In this document: in pieces, positions 10,325 through 16,776 of the stretch | How positions within the stretch are numbered: position 1 is the first letter of the stretch | Layout: every line of letters starts with the position of its first letter | Origin: a virus | Strand: one strand, 5' to 3' | IMG/VR virus record: IMGVR_UViG_3300034062_003837 | Span: 1 to 20,017 of that record | Length of the DNA stretch: 20,017 bases | The notes under the pieces: model-generated | What the model saw: only the letters and a program-made list of their open reading frames with translations | What the model was told of the DNA's origin: nothing | Databases searched by the model: none | Made by a program: the position numbers and the translations under genes

Positions 10325-11701
10325 ATGCCTATTATTGGTGGAAGACAAATTGGTGTAAGAGGTTTAGGTTTTCAGGGTGCTGGAAAACCTAGCGTACCAA
10401 CATCAGTTTCTGCTACTGATGTAGGAACAGGTCGTGCATTTAATAATGGTGCAGCAAATGTAAGTTGGACTGCACCTTCTTCAAACGGTGCACCAATTAC
10501 TTCATATACTGTTTTATCTTCTCCAGGATCATTTACAGCAACAACATCTTCTACTTCTGTACAAATTACAGGATTACAATCAAATACATCTTATACTTTT
10601 ACTGTTACTGCTACTAATGCAGTTGGAACATCTGATGCAAGTTCTGCTTCTGCAAGCATTACTGCAACTACTATTCCACAAGTACCTACTATTGGAACTG
10701 CAACTGCAGGAAATGCTTCTGCCACCGTTACATATACAGCAGGGGCCACAGGTGGTAAGGCTGTTACTTACACGGCAACATCATCTCCTGGATCACTAAC
10801 TGGAACTGGCTCAAGTCCAATTACAGTTTCAGGTCTTACAAATGGAACTGCCTACACATTTACTGTTACGGCAACTAACGCAAATGGAACTTCTGCGGCT
10901 TCCGCAGCATCTAATTCCGTAACTCCTGTTATTCCTACTTATGCTCTTGCTTTAACTGCTAATAATACACAAACTTATACAATTCCCGCAGGCAAAACAC
11001 TTATGGCCGCATGGGTTAAAGGTGGTGGCCAAAGTGGTGCGAGTGGAATTTCACCAAATACAGTTGCCGCATCAGTAACAGGTGGCGCAGGTGGTGCAGG
11101 TGGCCGAGTTTCAGCGTTTAAGGATTTAACAGTGTCGCCAGGTCAGGTGTATACAATTACGGTTGGTGGATCTAATGGTGCTTCAACTATTGTTTTAGGT
11201 GGAACAACTTTTGCTAATGCTTCTGCAAATGAAACAGGTAGTAATGTAGGTGGTGCGGTTTCAGGAGTGGGCGGTAATGGTGGTGCTGGTGGTAATTCAC
11301 AAGATGCAAATGTCAGCGGTACTGGTGGCGGAGGTAGTGCAGGTAATACCTCTACGGCTGTTTCTCAAAATCTAAGTGGTGTGGGATCTGTTACCCCCAT
11401 GAATGTTGGTTATGGCGGCGGTGGCGGTGGCGGTGGAGGAACTAGAAACGCGTCTGGTGGTACCAGCGGAGGTAGTGGTTCTCCTACATACACTCAAGGT
11501 GGTAATGGCGGCAGCGCTGGTTTTGCTTGCGGTGAAACTCTTGTTAATGCAGGCAACGCTGGTTCTGCTGGTGCGGCTAATACTGGACACGGAGGCGGCG
11601 GAGGCGGCGGAGGCGGCGCTTTTGGTACAAACGTAACATTTGCTGGCGGCGGACCAGGTGGCGCTGGCGGCACAGGTCAAGTTATTATTTATGTAGCATA
11701 A
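10325..11701 (+). CDS. FN3 plus glycine-rich adhesin, second copy
   Basis: A 458-residue paralogue of the 7860-9209 product. The N-terminus MPIIGGRQIG leads into GRAFNNG and WTAPSSNG (first FN3-like domain, about 22-117). A second FN3-like domain follows (about 118-203, SGLTNGTAYTFTVTATN nearly identical to the first copy), then a glycine-rich domain (about 205-458) ending GGTGQVIIYVA. The FN3 part is much more similar to its paralogue than the glycine-rich part, as expected when receptor-binding loops diversify. AAGGAG precedes the ATG. Confidence 0.85.
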   Translation: MPIIGGRQIGVRGLGFQGAGKPSVPTSVSATDVGTGRAFNNGAANVSWTAPSSNGAPITSYTVLSSPGSFTATTSSTSVQITGLQSNTSYTFTVTATNAVGTSDASSASASITATTIPQVPTIGTATAGNASATVTYTAGATGGKAVTYTATSSPGSLTGTGSSPITVSGLTNGTAYTFTVTATNANGTSAASAASNSVTPVIPTYALALTANNTQTYTIPAGKTLMAAWVKGGGQSGASGISPNTVAASVTGGAGGAGGRVSAFKDLTVSPGQVYTITVGGSNGASTIVLGGTTFANASANETGSNVGGAVSGVGGNGGAGGNSQDANVSGTGGGGSAGNTSTAVSQNLSGVGSVTPMNVGYGGGGGGGGGTRNASGGTSGGSGSPTYTQGGNGGSAGFACGETLVNAGNAGSAGAANTGHGGGGGGGGGAFGTNVTFAGGGPGGAGGTGQVIIYVA

Positions 11702-11712
11702 AAGGAGTAAAA

Positions 11713-12039
11713 ATGACACAACAAAATTATGCATTTATAAAAAACAATAATGTTATTAATATTTGTGCATTTGAAAACCCAAGTGATGATTTATTAAATC
11801 ATTGTAAAAATGAATTTGAATTAGATGAAATAGTTTTAGCAACAGATCAAATATCAGTTAACGATACTTATGATGGAACAAAATTTTGGCCATTACAACC
11901 ATTTCCATCTTGGATTAAAAATGAAGAATTAAATAAGTGGCAGGCCCCAGTCCCGTACCCTGAAATTGAAGATGGTAGCGATGAAAAATACGTCTGGGAT
12001 GAAAATACAATATCTTGGCTCTTGCTTCCACCAGCATAA
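11713..12039 (+). CDS. small cassette protein, PSWI family, second copy
   Basis: A 108-residue acidic protein starting MTQQNYAFIKNNNVINICAF, with PSWIKNEELNKWQAPVPYPE near residues 76-95 and YVWDENTISW near the end. Same family as 9219-9557. The N-terminal (A/G)-x-(I/V)-x-x-N-N-V half resembles the 64-residue product at 15656-15850. AAAGGAG lies upstream. Likely a fibre-linked assembly factor or virion protein. Confidence 0.8.
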   Translation: MTQQNYAFIKNNNVINICAFENPSDDLLNHCKNEFELDEIVLATDQISVNDTYDGTKFWPLQPFPSWIKNEELNKWQAPVPYPEIEDGSDEKYVWDENTISWLLLPPA

Positions 12040-12044
12040 TAGTG

Positions 12045-12050
12045 TATACT
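12045..12050 (+). promoter_or_regulatory. weak late -10 box
   Basis: TATACT preceded directly by TG. It lies 43 nt before the ATG at 12088, whose ribosome-binding site is a GGGGGA run. Weaker than the other late boxes. Confidence 0.35.
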
Positions 12051-12087
12051 TTTAAGTAATAGAGATTAAAATTCGGGGGAATTAAAG

Positions 12088-12792
12088 ATGAAGCATATTA
12101 TAACATTTACAGACATTGATAATCCAGAAGGTGTATTAGAAAAACCACGTCCAGCATCAGAATTTATTCCAGAATGGTATAAAAATGCAAAAACATACCT
12201 TCACCCAAGTGGTAAACAAAAACTAATAGATGATGGATCGCCTTATTCATCAGTAAAAAAATGTATGCCAGTATTTGATATGATGACTGCTGGATATATT
12301 ATGCAAACACCTTATGATATTTATATAACTCAAACTCCAGATGGTCCATATTTTCAGTGGGGCGAAATGAAAGCAATACACTTTCAATCAATGGAGCAAA
12401 CACAAAATCATCCATATTTTAGAGATATAAACTATGCTGCAAGAATCATACATCCTTGGAGTATTAAAACTCCAAAAGGCTGGTCTATTATGGTTATGGA
12501 GCCACAACATCATGAGCCAGGCCCAATTGCTGTTTCTAGCGGTATTGTTGATACAGACAAACACCAGATGCCATTTAATATATTTTTAAAACTTAGAGAT
12601 TCAAATTTTGAAGGAGTGATAGAAGCAGGAACCCCATTGGTTCAGATTATTCCATTTAAAAGACAAGACTGGGAGTCTAGACTAGGAAAAGAAAAAGATA
12701 AAGATAATATTAAAGTGTATTCTCGTAAATGGAATACAAGGTTTTTTGATCAATATAAAAAAATGTCTTGGAGCAGAAAGAGTTATAAATAA
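12088..12792 (+). CDS. DUF6065-like phage protein, copy 1
   Basis: A 234-residue protein. Conserved blocks shared with the next gene: KPRPASEFIPEWYKN near the N-terminus, KKCMPVFDMMTAGYIM at residues about 54-69, H-F-Q-S-M-E-Q with a following HP, I-H-P-W-S-I-K-T-P-K-G, SSGIVDTD, EAGTPLVQIIPFKR, and a terminal FFDQYKKMS-type tail. I recall a family of about 240 residues with 'P-x-W-Y-K' and 'C-M-P-x-x-D' in marine phages, named DUF6065 in Pfam; I could not check it. No signal peptide or membrane segment. It sits among receptor-binding genes, so a role in fibre modification or as a virion enzyme is possible but unproven. Confidence 0.8.
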   Translation: MKHIITFTDIDNPEGVLEKPRPASEFIPEWYKNAKTYLHPSGKQKLIDDGSPYSSVKKCMPVFDMMTAGYIMQTPYDIYITQTPDGPYFQWGEMKAIHFQSMEQTQNHPYFRDINYAARIIHPWSIKTPKGWSIMVMEPQHHEPGPIAVSSGIVDTDKHQMPFNIFLKLRDSNFEGVIEAGTPLVQIIPFKRQDWESRLGKEKDKDNIKVYSRKWNTRFFDQYKKMSWSRKSYK

Positions 12793-13541
12793 TGACAATT
12801 ATTAAATTTACAGATACAATAGGTGTTCCTGAAGAATACCGTCCAAAACCAGCAGATAGGTTTGTACCTGATTGGTATAAAAATTTAGAGTCTTATATTA
12901 GTGGTGAAAAAAAACCTGATGGAAATGGTGGAACTAGCGCAACAGCAAAAAGATGTATGCCTATCTTTGATGCAATTTCAGGCGGGTATATATTAACTAC
13001 CTATGTTGATGTATGGGTAAAACAAGTTCCTCAAGTTCCAGAAGCAACCCTTGTAGATGAAAATACAGATATGTCACAATTTCCAACACAGCCATTTTAT
13101 GAATGGCCTTCATTTGGTCCATTAGGATTTCATCCATTAGAGCAGGCTCCTCAGCATCCAGGAAAGGGTGCTCATAAATTATCATATCCAAAATGGATTA
13201 ACCCTTGGGCAATTACAACACCGCCAGGGTACTCAACATTATTTATTTCTCCAATGCATAGAGAATCTATGTTTACTATTCTTCCTGGTATTGTAGATAC
13301 CGATCAATATAAGGCTGCTGTTAATTTCCCATTTGTATTAAATGAGGCAGATAAGTTTGAGGGTCTAATTCCTGCAGGTACCCCGATGGCTCAGGTTATT
13401 CCATTCAAGAGAGATTCTTGGCAGATGGAGTTAGGTACTATGGAGGACTTCAATGAACAGGCCAGGGTAACAAGTAAACTACGCACCAAATTCTTTGATT
13501 CCTACAAAACACAGTATAGGCAACTAAAAGAATATAAGTAG
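12792..13541 (+). CDS. DUF6065-like phage protein, copy 2
   Basis: A 249-residue tandem paralogue of the preceding product; the ATG overlaps the previous stop by one base (TAATG). Shared blocks: YRPKPADRFVPDWYKN, RCMPIFDAISGGYIL, F-H-P-L-E-Q, N-P-W-A-I-T-T-P-P-G, PGIVDTDQY, PAGTPMAQVIPFKR and FFDSYK. An insertion near residues 85-105 (PEATLVDENTDMSQFP) is absent from copy 1. Conserved His, Asp and Cys positions could be catalytic, but no known active-site signature is evident. Function unknown. Confidence 0.8.
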   Translation: MTIIKFTDTIGVPEEYRPKPADRFVPDWYKNLESYISGEKKPDGNGGTSATAKRCMPIFDAISGGYILTTYVDVWVKQVPQVPEATLVDENTDMSQFPTQPFYEWPSFGPLGFHPLEQAPQHPGKGAHKLSYPKWINPWAITTPPGYSTLFISPMHRESMFTILPGIVDTDQYKAAVNFPFVLNEADKFEGLIPAGTPMAQVIPFKRDSWQMELGTMEDFNEQARVTSKLRTKFFDSYKTQYRQLKEYK

Positions 13542-13546
13542 TCTTG

Positions 13547-13590
13547 TGGTATAATTTCTATGAGGAGATAGCAGAAATAACTGCTATAAT
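13547..13590 (+). promoter_or_regulatory. double late promoter with RBS, hairpin and second -10
   Basis: TGG-TATAAT (13547-13555) is followed after 6 nt by GAGGAG (13562-13567). An inverted repeat ATAGCAG/CTGCTAT (13568-13587) follows, and its right arm overlaps a second box, TGC-TATAAT (13582-13590), 8 nt before the ATG at 13598. The gene may be read leaderless from the second box. Alternatively it may use the distant GAGGAG brought close by the hairpin. Confidence 0.6.
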
Positions 13591-13597
13591 TTAAACT

Positions 13598-14077
13598 ATG
13601 GCAATTACATTTGATAATAGCGGCAAACCAACATATATGTTCCAGGCTGGAGCAACTTCTACTGATGGTGTTTGGTATGCCGTTGGTGCCAAGATTGATA
13701 CCGCCGCAGGATACGAATGGGCTGGCGCACAAACATTTTTAAATACAGTAACTACTGATGCTGCTGTTATTTTAAGAGATGGTTTTAATAATTTTCTAAA
13801 CCCTGCTGCTAGAGATGCTGCTTTGACAGCACCAGTTGCAGGTACTCTTGTTTTTGTAAGACAAGATGCAGGTGGCTCACCACTTAATCAAATTCAATTT
13901 TATAATGGATCCGCTTGGGTTGCAAATGACGGAGATATTTCTGGAGTTACAGCAGGCACAGGTTTAACAGGCGGCGGTACATCAGGAACAATTACTCTAA
14001 GCGTTGATACATCTTATGTTGCTCTAAAATCAGATTTAGAAACACTAGAGATTAGTTCAATTATGGGGGTATATTAA
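13598..14077 (+). CDS. tail fibre protein
   Basis: A 159-residue protein: MAITFDNSGKPTYMFQAG, WYAVGAKIDTAAGYEWAGAQ, FLNPAARDAALTAPVAGTLV near residues 65-85, IQFYNGSAWVANDGD, and a GTGLTGGGTSGTITLSVDTS segment near the C-terminus. These are standard phage fibre motifs: a decoration-like N-terminal domain, then G-T-G-L-T-G-G linked to a triple-helical stem. No glycine-rich tip of its own, so it may anchor the fibre proteins encoded next. Confidence 0.8.
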   Translation: MAITFDNSGKPTYMFQAGATSTDGVWYAVGAKIDTAAGYEWAGAQTFLNTVTTDAAVILRDGFNNFLNPAARDAALTAPVAGTLVFVRQDAGGSPLNQIQFYNGSAWVANDGDISGVTAGTGLTGGGTSGTITLSVDTSYVALKSDLETLEISSIMGVY

Positions 14078-14084
14078 AATGTTA

Positions 14085-14090
14085 TATAAT
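14085..14090 (+). promoter_or_regulatory. late -10 box, leader starts at the RBS
   Basis: TATAAT, 6 nt, then GGAGG (14097-14101), 9 nt before the ATG at 14111. Same -10-to-ribosome-binding-site spacing as at 6655, 9562 and 13547, without the TGN extension. Confidence 0.5.
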
Positions 14091-14110
14091 ACTATTGGAG
14101 GTAGTAATTA

Positions 14111-14425
14111 ATGGCTACAACAACAAAGGCACTATATAGAGGTGCTGCTGCAACAAGCAACACCACTCTATATACAGTTCCAAATACATCTACAACAGCA
14201 GTTGTAACAAATATCCTTATTGCAAATACTGCAGGATCTGCTGGAACATTTACACTTAATATTGATGGCGTAGCCATCGCATCTGCTGCTGCTATTTCTG
14301 CAAATGGTGTTACTACTATTGATTTGAAGCAAGTAATTCCTGCAAATGCAACACCTAAGACAGTTTCTGGTAGTGCATCTGCAACAACGATTAACTTCCA
14401 CATCAGTGGCGTAGAAATATCATAA
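14111..14425 (+). CDS. small virion protein (ALYRGAAAT family)
   Basis: A 104-residue protein of low charge, starting MATTTKALYRGAAATSNTTL and ending INFHISGVEIS, rich in A, T, V and S in a beta-sandwich pattern. Similar 'L-Y-R-G-A-A-A-T' and 'H-I-S-G-V-E' proteins occur in tail-fibre regions of cyanophages and marine phages, in my recollection, as virion components. A strong GGAGG lies upstream. The opposite strand is also open over this stretch, but the motifs and packing favour this strand. Confidence 0.8.
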   Translation: MATTTKALYRGAAATSNTTLYTVPNTSTTAVVTNILIANTAGSAGTFTLNIDGVAIASAAAISANGVTTIDLKQVIPANATPKTVSGSASATTINFHISGVEIS

Positions 14426-14436
14426 GGAGAAATTAA

Positions 14437-15429
14437 ATGGCTATTGACAGAATTCCTGGAGTAGGCCCAGCAAATACAGATATTGCTACAGCAGTTGCTG
14501 CAGCAGTTCCTACTAACTCAACCATTGCAAATGCAGTAGCAGCAGCGGTACCAACTAATTCAAGCATTGCTAATGCTGTAGCAGCAGCAGTACCTACAAA
14601 TAGTTCTATTGCATCAGCGGTAGGTACATCATATAACCCAACAACTATATCTGCTCAACAAACATTTAATACATCTTCTAACAACGTTACTGTATCGGGT
14701 AAAAACTTTGTTTATGCTGTGGTAGTTGGTGGTGGCGGTGGTGGTGGAAGTGGCTCTAACGGTGGAGGAAGTAATGGCGGTGGAGGAGGCGGATATGCTT
14801 TCGGTTTAGTTCAAGTTAGACCAACAGTTACTATTGGCAGTGGTGGAACTGGTGCAAGTACAGCACCAAACAATTCTCCAAACCTGGGTAACGCTGGTGG
14901 AGATAGTTTTTATTCAACAATAGGTGCACGAGGCGGATATCCTGATACTAATACAAATAGGCCTGGATATCAAATGGGGCCTCTTTGGGGAGGTTACAAC
15001 TTTGCAAGCGTTGATACTCCTACTTCATTTGCAATTGCACAAAATTTTGGTGGTAGATCTTCATCAAATACAGACAACACCGCATCAGCAACAGCACCAA
15101 ATGCATCTGTTGGTGGCGGAGGATGTTCTGTTTCCAACGCTACAGGAGCAGGCGGAAGTGGTGGTAATAGTTTTAACCATACAGGTGGTGCTGGAGGAAA
15201 CAACAGCGGTTCTAACACAAACGGCAGAGGCGGCGGCGGTGGCGGTGCAGGATTAGTTGGTAATGGAACTGCGGGAAATAACGGAACTAACACTGCTGCT
15301 GGAAATGGAGGCTCTGGAGGCGCTGGAGGAGGCGGCGGCGGTGGCGGAGGTGTTTGGAATCCTAGCCCTGGAAACGCATCTGGTTCAGGTGGCAACGGTG
15401 GAGCAGGCTGCGTAATTTTATACTACTAA
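14437..15429 (+). CDS. glycine-rich adhesin with alanine-rich repeat stem
   Basis: A 330-residue protein. Residues 16-57 are three 14-residue units (consensus I-A-N-A-V-A-A-A-V-P-T-N-S-S), with a partial fourth from residue 58, probably a trimeric stalk. From about residue 75 it is a glycine-rich tip domain beginning TFNTSSNNVTVSGK and ending GAGCVILYY, with G runs up to nine. Only one FN3-free glycine domain, unlike the two cassette adhesins. Likely another receptor-binding tip. AAGGAG precedes the ATG. Confidence 0.85.
   Translation: MAIDRIPGVGPANTDIATAVAAAVPTNSTIANAVAAAVPTNSSIANAVAAAVPTNSSIASAVGTSYNPTTISAQQTFNTSSNNVTVSGKNFVYAVVVGGGGGGGSGSNGGGSNGGGGGGYAFGLVQVRPTVTIGSGGTGASTAPNNSPNLGNAGGDSFYSTIGARGGYPDTNTNRPGYQMGPLWGGYNFASVDTPTSFAIAQNFGGRSSSNTDNTASATAPNASVGGGGCSVSNATGAGGSGGNSFNHTGGAGGNNSGSNTNGRGGGGGGAGLVGNGTAGNNGTNTAAGNGGSGGAGGGGGGGGGVWNPSPGNASGSGGNGGAGCVILYY
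14482..14607 (+). repeat. three 42-bp coding repeats
   Basis: Three in-phase copies encode I-A-x-A-V-A-A-A-V-P-T-N-S-x. Many differences between copies are synonymous, so the protein repeat is under selection rather than freshly duplicated. Confidence 0.75.
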
Positions 15430-15430
15430 T

Positions 15431-15646
15431 ATGACAGAAGCGCCAGATTTTCCAATGTTTGCCATAATAGATGCCGAAAAGTATGTTGTTGGGTATGGAT
15501 TTGGTAATTTAGAACAAGTTAAGTCTATGGTTGATAATAAAATTTATGAAAAAAACAATGGATTTGATTTTATTGAAATGACTATAGAAAACGGTATGGC
15601 AAGTGCTGGAATGAAATACAAAGATAACAAATTTTATTATGAATAG
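15431..15646 (+). CDS. 71-residue hypothetical protein after the adhesin
   Basis: Starts MTEAPDFPMFAIIDAEKYVV, with an alpha/beta profile and GMKYKDNKFYYE at the C-terminus. It starts 1 nt after the adhesin stop. Position and size match the small proteins that follow the other two glycine-rich adhesins, though the PSWI motif is absent; the F-A-I-I-D start and the final G-M-K-Y-K-D-N-K-F echo their layout. Possibly a divergent fibre-assembly factor. Confidence 0.65.
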   Translation: MTEAPDFPMFAIIDAEKYVVGYGFGNLEQVKSMVDNKIYEKNNGFDFIEMTIENGMASAGMKYKDNKFYYE

Positions 15647-15655
15647 GAGAAAGTA

Positions 15656-15850
15656 ATGGCTAATTTTGCTGTAATTAATGGAAATAAGGTTGTTAATATT
15701 ATAGTTGCTGAAACTCTTGAAGATGCAGAAATTAATGTTTCTGCTACATGTGTTGAAATAACAGATGATCTTACTCCAAAACCGAGTTTGGGTTGGTCTT
15801 GGGATGGAAACGTTTTTAGCAATGTACTTGATGATCCTATTGTTGAGTAA
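15656..15850 (+). CDS. 64-residue fibre-linked protein
   Basis: Starts MANFAVINGNKVVNIIVAET and contains GWSWDGNVF near residues 46-54. The pattern 'A-V-I-N-G-N-K-V-V-N-I-I-V-A' followed by 'G-W-x-(Y/W)-D-G' is typical of short proteins following phage tail fibres, often grouped with fibre-assembly chaperones. It resembles the N-terminal half of the 11713-12039 product. AGGAGAAAG lies upstream. Confidence 0.75.
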   Translation: MANFAVINGNKVVNIIVAETLEDAEINVSATCVEITDDLTPKPSLGWSWDGNVFSNVLDDPIVE

Positions 15851-15864
15851 ACAGAAATTTAAAT

Positions 15865-15870
15865 TATAAT
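15865..15870 (+). promoter_or_regulatory. late -10 box, leader starts at the RBS
   Basis: TATAAT, 6 nt, then AGAAAGGA, before the ATG at 15892. Fifth case of the same -10-to-ribosome-binding-site spacing. Confidence 0.5.
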
Positions 15871-15891
15871 TCTATAAGAAAGGAACAAACA

Positions 15892-16020
15892 ATGCCTACA
15901 TATAAGTATAAATGCAGCGGATGTGACAAGACCTATCTTGAACACAGACTTGTAACAGACTCACAATCATTTACACATTGTGATATATGTGGAACAGAAT
16001 ATGTTCCAGTTACAGAATAA
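15892..16020 (+). CDS. FmdB-like zinc-ribbon protein
   Basis: A 42-residue protein starting MPTYKYKCSGCDKTYLEHR, with C8-x2-C11 and C30-x2-C33. The M-P-T-Y-x-Y-x-C-x-x-C start is the signature of the FmdB/C-x-x-C ribbon family of putative regulatory proteins found in bacteria and phages. Its role here is unknown. It is the last rightward gene before a terminator and has its own -10 box and AAAGGA ribosome-binding site, so it may be expressed independently of the fibres. Confidence 0.8.
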   Translation: MPTYKYKCSGCDKTYLEHRLVTDSQSFTHCDICGTEYVPVTE

Positions 16021-16033
16021 TTAAATAAAAAAA

Positions 16034-16071
16034 TAACCCCCAAAGGATATTCTCCAATGGGGGTATTTTTT
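16034..16071. terminator. bidirectional intrinsic terminator
   Basis: CCCCCA (16037-16042) pairs with TGGGGG (16058-16063). An inner GGA/TCC stem sits within, and A-rich and T-rich flanks lie on both sides (T run from 16066). It sits between convergent genes and can end both the FmdB-like and lysozyme transcripts. Confidence 0.85.
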
Positions 16072-16076
16072 ATCCC

Positions 16077-16643
16077 TTAAATCATTTTACTGGGAAATTT
16101 CTTTAACCATTTGTAATGAGCACCCTTTTTATAGGATGACCAAGCACTCCAATTAATACCGCCTTTTGTCATGTGTAACACGATTTGAGCATTCTTAACT
16201 GGGCTAAAGAGTTCAGCATTTAAATCAAGATTGAATTTGTCTTTTCTATCTGGACCTAAATTACCGATCATGTTGATCTGGAAGATTCCATATGAGGAGT
16301 CTCCTGTCTCAGCATTGCCATTGAAAGCAAAAGGACGACCATTAGATTCTGCCTTGGCAACAGCCCAAGCAGTCTTTAGTCTTTCTCCCTTAAATCCAAC
16401 GGCTTTCAGTAATTCAACCAACTGGCTGTCAGTCAAACTTGTAGCGTCCGCATACTTAGCAAGCACCACATCAGTAGTAGGCTTAGAAAGCAAAAAAGCC
16501 GCTTTGTCGGCGGCAGGTTGGCTTACGGCGGTACTACTTAGTAAATTGTTCTTTGTAGCATGTGCAATACCAAGACCATTATTTAATAATGTTAAAGTTA
16601 GCAATGTTACAAGAACCCCCGATAGTATTTTGTTGTCTCTCAA
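16077..16643 (-). CDS. secreted or membrane-anchored lysozyme/transglycosylase-like endolysin
   Basis: A 188-residue protein. The N-terminus (MRDNKILSGVLVTLLTLTLL) is a signal peptide or membrane anchor, with a possible A-H-A-T cleavage site near residue 30. The catalytic domain follows from about residue 72: A-V-A-K-A-E-S-N-G places a likely catalytic Glu at 99, SSYGIFQINM at 117-126, and NAQIVLHM plus GINWSAWSSYKKGAHYKWL near the end. This is the goose-type/SLT lysozyme-like layout that cuts peptidoglycan. The start codon is TTG, fixed by AGGAGG (complement of 16650-16655) 6 nt upstream. It is the only leftward gene in the fibre block, with its own strong promoter. A signal-bearing endolysin would depend less on a holin. 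Confidence 0.85.
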   Translation of the reverse strand: MRDNKILSGVLVTLLTLTLLNNGLGIAHATKNNLLSSTAVSQPAADKAAFLLSKPTTDVVLAKYADATSLTDSQLVELLKAVGFKGERLKTAWAVAKAESNGRPFAFNGNAETGDSSYGIFQINMIGNLGPDRKDKFNLDLNAELFSPVKNAQIVLHMTKGGINWSAWSSYKKGAHYKWLKKFPSKMI

Positions 16644-16664
16644 GTTTTTCCTCCTAGACTACAA

Positions 16665-16684
16665 ATGCTACTTTTCAGTAGCAT
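16665..16684 (-). promoter_or_regulatory. 5'-end hairpin of the lysozyme mRNA
   Basis: ATGCTACT (16665-16672) and AGTAGCAT (16677-16684) form a perfect 8-bp stem with a 4-nt loop. It begins at the predicted first base (about 16684) and stands 9 nt before the AGGAGG. It could protect the mRNA 5' end or act as an operator. Confidence 0.6.
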
Positions 16685-16690
16685 AAGATA

Positions 16691-16720
16691 ATTATAGCAT
16701 CTTTTGGCCTTTTAAGTCAA
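16691..16720 (-). promoter_or_regulatory. lysozyme promoter
   Basis: Minus strand: TTGACT (16715-16720), 18-bp spacer, TGC-TATAAT (-10 at 16691-16696). The strongest housekeeping-type promoter in the window. Confidence 0.75.
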
Positions 16721-16758
16721 ATATACGTAATAATAATCAAAATTATTTTAATTGCAAG

Positions 16759-16767
16759 TGGTATAAT
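16759..16767 (+). promoter_or_regulatory. late extended -10 promoter, near-leaderless
   Basis: TGG-TATAAT ends 10 nt before the ATG at 16777, with no ribosome-binding site. Divergent from the lysozyme promoter. Confidence 0.6.
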
Positions 16768-16776
16768 AATAAGACT

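Noticed and set aside
14079-14111. Ten-codon ORF before the 14111 gene, with TAATG overlap
   Set aside because: The likely transcript from the 14085 box starts inside it, and the 10-residue product has no supporting feature; probably chance.
14994-15395. Leftward proline-rich open frame, and similar antisense frames over other glycine-rich genes
   Set aside because: Antisense of glycine codons (GGN) gives proline codons; these are shadows of the adhesin genes.
6681-15429. Diversity-generating retroelement acting on the fibre tips
   Set aside because: No reverse transcriptase gene and no template/variable repeat pair with adenine-specific changes is visible in the window.
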